Source of the DNA: Sphingobacteriaceae bacterium UBA6709
GTDB lineage: Bacteria; Bacteroidota; Bacteroidia; Sphingobacteriales; Sphingobacteriaceae
Length of the DNA stretch: 64,000 nt
Assembly (NCBI GenBank): GCA_002454425.1
Contig: DKIV01000033.1
Coordinates: 37,227 to 101,226 of the forward strand
Direction: 5' to 3'
Part shown: one piece after another, positions 9,439 to 17,043 of the stretch
Numbering within the stretch: the stretch's first letter is position 1
How the letters are laid out: each line of letters starts with the position of its first letter
The notes under the pieces: generated by a model
Databases searched by the model: none
The model's input: the letters and a program-made list of their open reading frames with translations, nothing else
What the model was told of the DNA's origin: nothing
Made by a program: the position numbers and the translations under genes

Positions 9439-9757
9439 AATCGAGATTAACGTATGTTCCCATGGTCGGGCTCGAGCTATTTTTATCTAGCTTAAATACC
9501 CCGTTATCGGACACAGGAGCACTATCTGACTGAATCGTACAAATCGTAGAAGCGACATTACACCGATATGAACCGACGGTCGAAGCCGTCTGCTCCACAA
9601 TATAGTGTCCCGAAGTTTCAGAAAGGTAACGGTACGATTGGCTTGCTTGCCCTCCCTTACCATTCATTGCCATAGCCCCACCAATTCCAAGAATAGCGGT
9701 TAAAGCCATTAGTACAATTCGGAATCTTTGTAAGAATCCTCTTTTTTCAGTAGTCAT
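9437..9757 (-). CDS. Small exported protein, DUF6520-like, Ser/Thr-rich with a Cys pair
   Basis: A 106-residue protein. The ATG at 9757 is preferred over one 9 codons upstream because it gives a normal N-terminus (MTTEKRGFLQRF) with a hydrophobic signal/anchor segment at about 12-31. The rest is polar and Ser/Thr-rich, with two cysteines in RCNVASTICT. Size, signal and late Cys pair resemble the DUF6520 family of Bacteroidota, whose function is unknown and which often sits beside MauE/DoxX genes, as here. It is last in an operon with a MauE-like protein and a LanKC-like kinase, so it may be their substrate; that is inference. No clear leader-cleavage motif is visible. Confidence 0.6.
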   Translation of the reverse strand: MTTEKRGFLQRFRIVLMALTAILGIGGAMAMNGKGGQASQSYRYLSETSGHYIVEQTASTVGSYRCNVASTICTIQSDSAPVSDNGVFKLDKNSSSPTMGTYVNLD

Positions 9758-9808
9758 AACTTTAAAAATTAGGTTAAAAAACAAATGCTTACTCTTTTCT
9801 ACAGGTTT

Positions 9809-10291
9809 TCAGCGTTTTCCTGATCCGTGCACAGGGATTTCTTTATCGCTCATTGCATCTTGCATCGATTCTTTTGTCTGATTATTTCTATACAGCCATA
9901 GCCCGATCATTCCTGCCAGGGTAAAAGCAAGGTTGAAAAGTAAGTGCTGCCTCCAGGAAAGATGCTCGAACGCCGTAGCGCAGCCACAGGGGACCCGGGG
10001 AAATACCCCTAGTAAAATCAGCGCGATATAAAACGTAAAGACTAACATCAATGCCGAAAATGCCAGTAGTCCTATCAGGGCAGTACGTTTTAGCATCAGC
10101 GCCGCAGCGATAAGTAGTTCTACCATCGGTATTCCGTAGGTTAAATATGGCGTAAAGACCTTGGGAAATACCTGATTGGCGATCTGTGATTCAAAGATCG
10201 ATATCGCCAGCATTTTGCTCAGCGCGGAATACAGAAACAATAAAGCGCAGCTAAAAACGATTAATTCAAAAATGATTGCTCTGATTTTCAT
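9809..10291 (-). CDS. MauE/DoxX-family redox-associated membrane protein
   Basis: A 160-residue inner-membrane protein with four predicted helices (about 8-28, 52-70, 74-94 and 116-136) and a short basic tail. After the third helix it has PCGC (VFPRVPCGCATAF), the cysteine pair typical of MauE-like proteins, which support disulfide chemistry or maturation of exported proteins. Its start overlaps the end of the kinase gene by 26 bases, so coupled translation is likely. Neighbours are the kinase upstream and the small Cys-pair protein downstream, which fits a role in handling thiols of that small protein. Confidence 0.8.
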   Translation of the reverse strand: MKIRAIIFELIVFSCALLFLYSALSKMLAISIFESQIANQVFPKVFTPYLTYGIPMVELLIAAALMLKRTALIGLLAFSALMLVFTFYIALILLGVFPRVPCGCATAFEHLSWRQHLLFNLAFTLAGMIGLWLYRNNQTKESMQDAMSDKEIPVHGSGKR

Positions 10292-11582
10292 ATTCTACTT
10301 CATTTAGCTTAAGATCGATAGTAAACTTTATGGTCGCTAGCGAAGGCCGCTTAACAGGGTTATGCTCCATGCACCCTTGCATGAGCATTTTTAGATCGGC
10401 ATCGATAGGTTGATCTTTTAAATGCTTTTGCACGCTACCTGTAATGGTTTGTGGATTTTTTCCGGTGAGCATAAAGTATAATACGGCACCCAATGAGTAA
10501 AGGTCTTCCGGAAAATCGGGCAAGCGGTAAGCTAGCTGTTCGGGAGCAAGATATCCGGGCGTTCCCAATACAAAAGGCGGCCAGGGTCGGCGTTTATGTA
10601 AATTGAAGGCAAGCTCGAAATCCAGCAGCTGCAACCGGCCATTGTCCGATACGTGAAAGTTCGAAATGGTGATATCTCGATGTACAATTCCCAGAGCATG
10701 TATCTTGCCTGTAATATCGATGGCGTGCTGATACCAGCATAAGAGCTGTTTTTGATCTTGTTTGCTTAGAGCATTCCATGGGCGGCCCTTTAAAATTTCC
10801 AATACCCGATCGCCCAGTGACTTCCCCTCAAGGAACTCGAAAACCAGATAAGCAGAGTCATGCAGTTCGAAGTAGTCGATGACCGCTGGGCTAATCTCCA
10901 GTGGTGCTAGTTCCCCGGCCAGCTCTTTTTGCCAGCAGAGTCGGTCCCGCATATCTCTACCGAAATGATCATCTAGGGCAAAAGGGCGGGAATGCTTAAT
11001 CAGGCAAAGCTGGAAAGCTAGTTTTCGTATGCTAACGGCCTTGAAGATTTTCCCTTTGATGGTATCACTTATCAACTCGATAGGTATATAACGGTAGTGT
11101 ATTATGCGGGGCAGGGTGTCTTTTATTTTCCGGGCGCTGAACTTCCTGGTAAAAGTCGAACCTAAGGGCAAATACAAGACCGAATCTACCCGGAAATGAT
11201 TCCTCACTAATGGTCCTTTTAGTTGTTGTGACAAGCTCAATTCACACAGTTTTTTAATCGTTTCAGCGGCAAGTTGGTAGCTTTCAGGATAGATGAGTAA
11301 TATCCTGCCCACATGCTCCGCGCCAAAGGCTCCTGCGTTTTGCTGATATTGAAGAAGCTGATCTTTTATCAATTTGAAGGATATACGGTTTTGTTTTAAG
11401 AAGGGAATGAACGAGCGCAAGAACGCTGGTGTCTCTAGTGAACACAGGGAGATGATGAGCTCCTTGCCTAGTTCCCCAGGATCACCGGCGATGAGATAAT
11501 GCTGCTGCTCTTGGAAGGCGACATCCAGTTTTCTTAAAAGCTGGCTATAGTCGGCAAAGTGAATTTCAAAATCGCTTTTCAT
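10266..11582 (-). CDS. LanKC-like lyase/Ser-Thr kinase without cyclase domain
   Basis: A 438-residue soluble protein. The C-terminal half is a eukaryotic-type kinase: candidate lysine K196 in QLCLIK, hinge LVFEFLEG (246-253), catalytic loop HRDITISNF (301-309), DFE instead of DFG (321-323), and GTPGYLAPEQ (340-349). The N-terminal half has RISFKLIKD (67-75), GRILLIYPES (92-101) and a GPL (123-125) in the order and spacing seen in the lyase domain of class III lanthipeptide synthetases (LanKC/RamC), which phosphorylate Ser/Thr in a precursor and eliminate phosphate to give dehydro residues. The LanC-like cyclase that normally follows the kinase is absent: the protein ends about 90 residues after the APE motif. 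An alternative is a plain regulatory kinase. The start codon is inside an inverted repeat. Confidence 0.7.
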   Translation of the reverse strand: MKSDFEIHFADYSQLLRKLDVAFQEQQHYLIAGDPGELGKELIISLCSLETPAFLRSFIPFLKQNRISFKLIKDQLLQYQQNAGAFGAEHVGRILLIYPESYQLAAETIKKLCELSLSQQLKGPLVRNHFRVDSVLYLPLGSTFTRKFSARKIKDTLPRIIHYRYIPIELISDTIKGKIFKAVSIRKLAFQLCLIKHSRPFALDDHFGRDMRDRLCWQKELAGELAPLEISPAVIDYFELHDSAYLVFEFLEGKSLGDRVLEILKGRPWNALSKQDQKQLLCWYQHAIDITGKIHALGIVHRDITISNFHVSDNGRLQLLDFELAFNLHKRRPWPPFVLGTPGYLAPEQLAYRLPDFPEDLYSLGAVLYFMLTGKNPQTITGSVQKHLKDQPIDADLKMLMQGCMEHNPVKRPSLATIKFTIDLKLNEVEYENQSNHF

Positions 11583-11627
11583 AATACCCTTAATGACCTT
11601 TGAAGTAAAGATCAGTAAGGGTATTAT
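11581..11627 (-). promoter_or_regulatory. Long hairpin covering the start of the LanKC-like gene
   Basis: ATAATACCCTTA (11581-11592) pairs perfectly with TAAGGGTATTAT (11616-11627). Inside it a second stem (GATCTTT against AAAGGTC, one G-T wobble) closes a 5-base loop. On the minus-strand transcript the 3' arm runs into the ATG, so the start codon and its upstream region would be base-paired. There is no T-run, so it is not a typical terminator for the upstream araC gene. Translational control or an AraC operator is likely. Confidence 0.6.
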
Positions 11628-11660
11628 TCATTCCGGGTCAATTTAATTTTAGAAATAAGG

Positions 11661-12647
11661 TCATTGACCTTTTTGGATAGCTTTCCAGCGTATGTCTCTG
11701 GGACTTAAGCCCCGACGACGCTTTATCATTCGGGAAAAATGATTGGCGCTGCTAAAACCACATTTACTGCTGATCCTGGAAATAGGCAACGAGGTATGTT
11801 CCAGGTATTCGATAGCTTTCTGTATTCTGATATCCATAAGAAAATCATGGATATTTCTGCCGGTAAACTTCTGAAAAATGCGCATCAGCGTACGTCGGGA
11901 TCGATTAAATTGCAGGGCCAGATCACCAATATGCCCCATTTGCGGATCGGAAAAATTTGCTAAAAGGAATTTCTGAACCTCCTGCACCGTCTTGCGATCA
12001 CTTTGTGGACTAGCCATTCGTCGAACAAGCATATTTTGATACTCAAGCAGCATGCGCATACATATTCCAGTCACATTCTTTTCCAGGGCTACTGGCTTAT
12101 TTTTTTGAATCCTGAATAGTTTTTCGAATTCCAGCTTCATCTGCGCGCTAATCATACGCCTGCCCAGGTGTACGCTTTGTAAGCCTTCCTGTGGGGAAGA
12201 TTTAAACAAATCGGTAAACTGCGTAAACGTGCCCAGATGCTTGTTTAGCCATTCGGCGCGTATCCCGATGTAAAAAATAGAAGTAAGTCCTTTTTCCAGC
12301 CGGCAAGTGTAGCGCTGAGGGGAGGAATAGGTCAGGTGGCATAAGCCTGCTGAAAGATCCGGAAGATCACCCGAAAACACTAATGCGCCGCGCTGTATGT
12401 AAAGAAGGAATATGGCAGGCTCTTCAACCTTTAGCTTAACGGCGCAAGACTTACGCATATCCGTCTGTATCAGTTCAATAAAAAACAAGTAATGGCTAAA
12501 CTGCTGACTGTAATAGATTCCATTACTAAACTCATAACCCATCTTCGCGCCAAATCTTAATTGTAGGGGAAAATGTAACAGCTTCTCCGGCATCAGATCT
12601 CTTGGGGTTTGCTTCTTTAAAAAGATTATCTCAATCACTTTTTTCAT
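11661..12647 (-). CDS. AraC-family transcriptional regulator
   Basis: A 328-residue protein. The C-terminal 100 residues form the double helix-turn-helix of AraC/XylS regulators (IGDLALQFNRSRRTLMRIFQ, then ISRISSKCGFSSANHFSRMI and the typical end GLSPRDIRW). The N-terminal 200 residues are a sensory domain that I cannot assign. It lies 78 bases upstream of the LanKC-like gene on the same strand and probably controls that operon, perhaps also the converging SusCD operon. The effector is unknown. Confidence 0.88.
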   Translation of the reverse strand: MKKVIEIIFLKKQTPRDLMPEKLLHFPLQLRFGAKMGYEFSNGIYYSQQFSHYLFFIELIQTDMRKSCAVKLKVEEPAIFLLYIQRGALVFSGDLPDLSAGLCHLTYSSPQRYTCRLEKGLTSIFYIGIRAEWLNKHLGTFTQFTDLFKSSPQEGLQSVHLGRRMISAQMKLEFEKLFRIQKNKPVALEKNVTGICMRMLLEYQNMLVRRMASPQSDRKTVQEVQKFLLANFSDPQMGHIGDLALQFNRSRRTLMRIFQKFTGRNIHDFLMDIRIQKAIEYLEHTSLPISRISSKCGFSSANHFSRMIKRRRGLSPRDIRWKAIQKGQ

Positions 12648-12939
12648 ATTGCATCCTTTAAAGTTTCATTCACTGTTCCTCAGACGTTTCAGGCAAAGGT
12701 GCATTATTAAAAAAACTTACCAGAATGATACATTTTTGCGGTTTAAATATCATGTTCAGCTTTTTCAGACGTTGAATTCTCTTAAAATGCAGGCAGAATG
12801 TTGAAATGCCTCTAGAAATTTTTAATAAGAAGATCATTTTTATTATATTGCCATTACATTTCCGCAAAATTCTCTTTACTGTAGGCCGTTGGGGTACGGC
12901 TTTCCTTTGACTTTTAATCTTATCACAAAAGGGAGTAAC

Positions 12940-14130
12940 ATGAATATTGAATTTCTAAATCTTAAAGATGAACTGGCGCATGGGGCATCGCGGGGATCGT
13001 TCCATACAAATTCAGCGAAGCATTCGGATTTCACGCAAGCACTAAAAGGCAAATGGGAGGCCTTTAAAAAAAAGATGGAATTACGCATCGATGAAAAAAA
13101 TTCCCAGGAACAGCTAACGGTGTTTATACAAAAGACGCAGGCACGACTAACGGAAATTGGAGAAATGTTATATGAATTCTTTTTAGGGCTACAAATCAAA
13201 GAACCAGCGCCCTTGCGCGCTGCTATAACAGAGATAGCCATGGATATTACGCGCACTTTTGATTCGCTTCGTCTTTATTATCCGGCCCATTTTCAGTCTG
13301 ACATGCAGCTTTGCTGCTGGTCGATTTATTTTAATAAACATCATCAGGGCACCGTAGACCAAATAACCGATGCGCTGAAAACCAAAAAAATTGATCCCGA
13401 ACTAGTCGATTTGGTGTTTGTACACTTGAAAAAAATATGGGAAATTCCGCAGCAGGGAAGAATCTCCTGGGCGGAATTAGATTTTTTGATTTCACTAAAA
13501 GAGGCGCTCACCGAATTTTGTCAGCTATACTCAGAGCTTGGCGAGCGAAGTACTCTAAAACTGATCCGGGTTCTCATCTTATTGAATTTCAATTCCCCGC
13601 TCTTTCATCAGTACCTAATTGGCTGCCAGGAAAGGCATATTCCAAAAGATTGGCCCTTAGAAGAACAAGAACTTGCGATATTAGAGCTCTTGCAGGTTGT
13701 GGAAAAAGTAAATACGGAGCCCATAAGCGGCTATCGGCCAGGTCGTCCCATCGGACAGGCATTTTCAGACTCGCTCAAAAAATCACTGGAAATTATTACC
13801 ATTACTCAAAAATTATATCAAAACCCCGATCTGAACTCCAATCCTCAATCCTGGTTCTATTTTGAGATGGCCATAACACTGGAAGATCTGGCCTTTGATT
13901 TCCGCATTCAGCGCGAGAGGAAGATGATTACTACGCCCCATCTTTCCGGAGTACTTAGGTTTATTAAAACACATATCAAAACGCCCCGATCCAAAAATCC
14001 CTCCATGGGATATTTACGTAATCTCTTTTGTGCGAAAGAAAAAGTTGCTCCCGATATCGTTAAGCGCGCGCGAAGGCGGTATGCAGATCAACTACACTTT
14101 CTGGAGCTGGAGTATAAAAATTTCTTCTAA
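12940..14130 (+). CDS. Uncharacterised protein next to rteC
   Basis: I do not recognise the family. The ATG at 12940 is chosen because a GGGAG lies just upstream; an in-frame start at 12889 would add 17 residues. The product (396 residues) has no signal or membrane segment, is largely helical and charged, and has a basic C-terminal part (IKTPRSKNPSMGYLRN, VKRARRRYADQL) that could bind nucleic acid. It is transcribed toward rteC with 169 bases between them, so a regulatory role in ICE biology is plausible by position only. Confidence 0.7.
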   Translation: MNIEFLNLKDELAHGASRGSFHTNSAKHSDFTQALKGKWEAFKKKMELRIDEKNSQEQLTVFIQKTQARLTEIGEMLYEFFLGLQIKEPAPLRAAITEIAMDITRTFDSLRLYYPAHFQSDMQLCCWSIYFNKHHQGTVDQITDALKTKKIDPELVDLVFVHLKKIWEIPQQGRISWAELDFLISLKEALTEFCQLYSELGERSTLKLIRVLILLNFNSPLFHQYLIGCQERHIPKDWPLEEQELAILELLQVVEKVNTEPISGYRPGRPIGQAFSDSLKKSLEIITITQKLYQNPDLNSNPQSWFYFEMAITLEDLAFDFRIQRERKMITTPHLSGVLRFIKTHIKTPRSKNPSMGYLRNLFCAKEKVAPDIVKRARRRYADQLHFLELEYKNFF

Positions 14131-14206
14131 GTGTCATTTTTGTTTTTTTTCAAAATTCCCCATTCAATATAAAAATCCCCCAACAGGGCTTTTCTATTTG
14201 AATTAT

Positions 14207-14260
14207 GCACAATGTGACATTTTTCCCTTTCTCCCATATCACACTGGCACAAAGTGATTA
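14207..14260. promoter_or_regulatory. Two direct repeats GCACAAwGTGAywT upstream of rteC
   Basis: GCACAATGTGACAT (14207-14220) and GCACAAAGTGATTA (14247-14260) match at 11 of 14 positions and start exactly 40 bases apart, about four helical turns. They lie 40-90 bases before the rteC start. Candidate operator pair; the binding protein is unknown. Confidence 0.35.
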
Positions 14261-14299
14261 GTATAGATATTTACGTCCGCATCATCATGAAAGACGACT

Positions 14300-15142
14300 A
14301 TGATATTTCAAATGACAGAAAATCTTTACGGGGAGGCTCTCCTAAAGATTGCTGAAGTGGATAGCATGGAAAATTCAGATCCTTCAGCAGCAACGGAGCT
14401 TAAGGCGGACATCGCCCTAAATTATTTTAAGAAATTAAAGCAACTTGTACTTCCTCATCAGTTCGGATCTAATGATGAGGAGATAAGATTCTTTAAGCTC
14501 TACAAACCTAAACTTTCCGCCCTCAGTATTTATTATTCAGAACTCTACCGTATCGAATTACGGAAGCCCAATGCTGGCAAGAAGGCCATGGAAGATTATT
14601 TTCAAGCCGAGCTTCAATCGGTTCAGCGTTTTTATGAGCGCAATAGGGAAATCTATTCCTATTACCGGACAGGGGCCTCCAATCTGGATCTGCAATTATT
14701 CCTACGCTCCGCAGGCAGATACCCCTGGCTGTGTCGGGTGAGGGAGGATCGCGATGAACGGTTTACGACCGCCGCTGACAATCTGTTTGCCCGATTTCTG
14801 GCTAGAGAGCAAGTAGAAAGATATCTGGAAGCTTCCATTGCGGGCCTAGCGGAAGATTCTCATTTAAAGCAAGCTTTCGATCACGGAATGCACTGGACCG
14901 GCGACTCCATTAATTTGCTGGAGAATATTTTTGGTTGGTATTTAACCGGGCAGATAAGTCATGGACAGATTACCCTAACTGAACTAGTGCGTAAAGTCGA
15001 GCAGATTTTTGGGGTGAAACTTGATAAACCCCATCGCAGATTCTCTGAAATCAGGCAGCGCAAGCGCTTGAGTAAGACCAAATTTATGGATGAGATGTCC
15101 AATGCCATAATCAAAAAAATAGATAACGAGGATAGTCTATGA
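14300..15142 (+). CDS. rteC: RteC-family regulator of ICE excision/transfer
   Basis: A 280-residue cytoplasmic protein matching the RteC pattern along its length: EIRFFKLYKPKLSALSIYYS (61-80), YRTGASNLDLQLFLR (YYRxG...D..yF), FTTAADNLFARFLAREQVERYL, and the C-terminal HGMHWTGDSINLLENIFGWYL...RFSEIRQRKRLSKTKFMDEM. In CTnDOT, RteC activates the excision genes; other Bacteroidetes ICEs carry RteC homologues that act on transfer. An internal Met at residue 5 (MTENLYGE) could also be the start. It precedes a degenerate IS110 region, so the original downstream neighbour may be lost. Confidence 0.85.
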   Translation: MIFQMTENLYGEALLKIAEVDSMENSDPSAATELKADIALNYFKKLKQLVLPHQFGSNDEEIRFFKLYKPKLSALSIYYSELYRIELRKPNAGKKAMEDYFQAELQSVQRFYERNREIYSYYRTGASNLDLQLFLRSAGRYPWLCRVREDRDERFTTAADNLFARFLAREQVERYLEASIAGLAEDSHLKQAFDHGMHWTGDSINLLENIFGWYLTGQISHGQITLTELVRKVEQIFGVKLDKPHRRFSEIRQRKRLSKTKFMDEMSNAIIKKIDNEDSL

Positions 15143-15147
15143 GCTAT

Positions 15148-15600
15148 CGGAGGTAATGATTCATGATGCCATGCCGCATGGCAGCCGAAGGAAAGACCGC
15201 CAAATTAGGGCCACAATCTTTAGAAGAAGCGAAAGACTACGGCCTCTAGTTTAGCAGTTGTGATTACGGATGTATTATTAGCAGATAAAATAGGTGAACT
15301 ATGAGTGCGACTGATAGCTAGTATCGAGTTGCGTATTAGACCTATTTACTTGATCATAATGGAAAGGTGAACCATGACTAAGGCTGGTTTTGGGAACCAA
15401 CCATGTTATGTATTAGACCTCTTTCATTGTGATCCCAGTAAAGAAAGTTCAATCGTGTGATTGATCAACGGCAGTATCGTTGCGAGATAGGTATCGGTCT
15501 ACGGGAGCGTATCAGACCTGCCGCTTCAATCGGATTAAGGGTTAGGCTTTTTGCCTGGTTCTTACCTAGCTTTTGCCAAGAAAGTAGTGAACGAAGGTTG
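15148..15600 (+). ncRNA. Structured repeat region, candidate IS110 non-coding end (bridge-RNA-like)
   Basis: No coding frame is visible, but there are three copies of GTATyAGACCT (15333-15343, 15410-15420, 15509-15519), each followed by a TTxATTGATC-like stretch. The first two belong to about 77-base modules that both begin GGTGAACyATGA (15292 and 15366). Each module contains a hairpin: GCGACTGATA..TATCGAGTTGC, GGCTGGTT..AACCAACC and CAACG..CGTTG. The region is directly upstream of an IS110-type recombinase fragment. IS110 elements carry a structured RNA in the non-coding end before the recombinase gene, so this may be its relic. No covariance model was run. Confidence 0.35.
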
Positions 15601-15620
15601 CGTCTGGACGTAGATCCTGT

Positions 15621-16135
15621 TTGTGTATAAGACTTCTTTCTAATCTACATAAAAGCGTTAGTAAAAGCAGCAATCAAATCATTGAGATTTTATCAGGAGA
15701 GTTAGTTAAAGTGGAAACTGCTATAAAATCTTTAGTAAAGGCTAATCCTTCAGTTAATTATGACCTGATTACCTCATTGGTAGGAATAGGCTGTGCAACG
15801 GCTGTTCACTTTATAGTCGCTACAGGGAATTTTACCCGCTTTGCCGACGGGTCTGTTATTGTGGGGTTGCTCCGTTCAGACCTCAGTCAGGGACCAGCAT
15901 TGGTAGTAAAGCTAAAGTCAGTCATCTTGCCAATAAGAAGCCGAAGGCTTTACTGACTTTGGGTGCAATTGCCGCTGTACGTTTTGACCCGGCGTTGAAA
16001 GCTAAGTATGAAGAAAAGGTAAAGCAGGGCAAGGCAAAGATGAGCGTCTTGAACATCATCAAGGCGAAGCTGATCTACAGTATGTTTGCAGTAGTAAAGT
16101 GCCAATATAAGTATAATGCAGTGTTAGTTGCATAG
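15621..16135 (+). pseudogene. IS110-family transposase remnant (C-terminal half, frameshifted)
   Basis: The first frame encodes the IS110/IS116 C-terminal region: LVGIGCATAVHFIVATGNFTRF, the helix-hairpin-like segment that precedes the catalytic Ser domain. At about 15855 the frame breaks. The next frame continues as YCGVAPFRPQSGTSIGSKAK, VSHLANKKPKALLTLGAIAA, ending MSVLNIIKAKLIYSMFAVV to the TAG at 16133-16135. The N-terminal DEDD domain is missing: upstream there is only the non-coding repeat region. A TTG at 15621 is not a real start. The element is inactive. Confidence 0.85.
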
Positions 16136-16655
16136 ATAGTTGGTCTAACAACCATCTTTTTGATACGATTGTATAGCAGTGGCTGGGCTGGTATTGTCTA
16201 ATGAAAATACTTTTGGCGTGTGCCTTAAGGCTGCGTTCATATCTTTGGTTTGTAAGAAAATGGGAGGAAATTGAGGCCGGGCAATACGCATAGTTCACGA
16301 TGTTGACGAGAAAGAGTGAACCTCCTTTTCGATTTGATTACAAATCTTTAATTTTTACACGACTACCACTCTGATAAAAATGAAAGGATACGTGGCCGCA
16401 CAAAAGAAACGAAAAGACTCATGAACTTGATCTTCAAACAACGCTCCAACTGTTCGTCAAACCAGTATCCAGCATTATTTACCGCTATATAAGGCCGATC
16501 TCCCGGAAGAACGTACGACGCTGTCGAAAATTGGAGCAGAGCATCTTAAGGCAGACTAGCGCCGAAGTAAAGATAGGACTAGATTTGGTTGCTATATAGC
16601 CTAAGGCTGCAATTAGGCATTGCTAAATCACTTTTGAAATGATTAACTTTGTCCT
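16136..16655. other. Gene-free stretch between IS110 remnant and metal module
   Basis: About 520 bases with no frame I can support. A minus-strand frame at 16059-16298 overlaps the IS110 remnant and shows no features. The stretch is probably eroded insertion-element DNA followed by the promoter of the Cys-rich peptide gene. I see no clear promoter match. Confidence 0.4.
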
Positions 16656-16985
16656 GTGAGATTTTTTGCGATGATACTGTCCATCATGGTACTGACACTT
16701 TCGTTAGTGCCATGTTGCGCTATGGAATCAGCGTTTGCAACCGAGCACCAACAAGATAAAGGTGCTTCTGAAAAATCCGGGCATCAAGAGCAGGATGGCG
16801 ACTGTTGCGGTCATTGTTCTCCTTTTTATACTTGTGGAACCTGCGTGGGCTTTACATTCCCTGTGCCCTTGGTGTTCCCTTCTGGTCGCCCCGCCTGTGA
16901 GCCATCTGAACAATTTAGCCTTTATCTTCAATCTGCACTTCAGGGACTTCCTGCGTCAATCTGGCAGCCTCCCAGATTCGGTTAA
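16656..16985 (+). CDS. Small exported Cys-rich protein, DUF6660-like
   Basis: A 109-residue product starting at GTG (16656) or at an ATG five codons later. It has a signal peptide (FFAMILSIMVLTLSLVPC), a His/Glu/Gln-rich stretch (ATEHQQDKGASEKSGHQEQD), and a cysteine cluster GDCCGHCSPFYTCGTC. This matches the layout of DUF6660 proteins, which occur in Bacteroidota beside metal efflux and TonB receptor genes. His and Cys content suggests periplasmic metal binding. An overlapping frame at 16735-17007 is a shadow. It lies 58 bases before the TonB receptor gene, with which it probably forms an operon. Confidence 0.65.
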   Translation: MRFFAMILSIMVLTLSLVPCCAMESAFATEHQQDKGASEKSGHQEQDGDCCGHCSPFYTCGTCVGFTFPVPLVFPSGRPACEPSEQFSLYLQSALQGLPASIWQPPRFG

Positions 16986-17043
16986 ACATATTTCGGCCTT
17001 AATATAGGCCAGTTATTGTTTAATCTTCATCTAATTTATTACA

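Noticed and set aside
15333..15519. CRISPR array suggested by three short repeats
   Set aside because: The repeats are only 11 bases, spacing differs (77 and 99 bases), and no cas gene is nearby; structured RNA fits better.
16059..16298. 79-codon minus-strand frame at the end of the IS110 remnant
   Set aside because: It overlaps the recognisable transposase end and has no features.
16735..17007. 90-codon frame overlapping the Cys-rich peptide gene
   Set aside because: The other frame has a signal peptide and a DUF6660-like Cys cluster; this one has neither.
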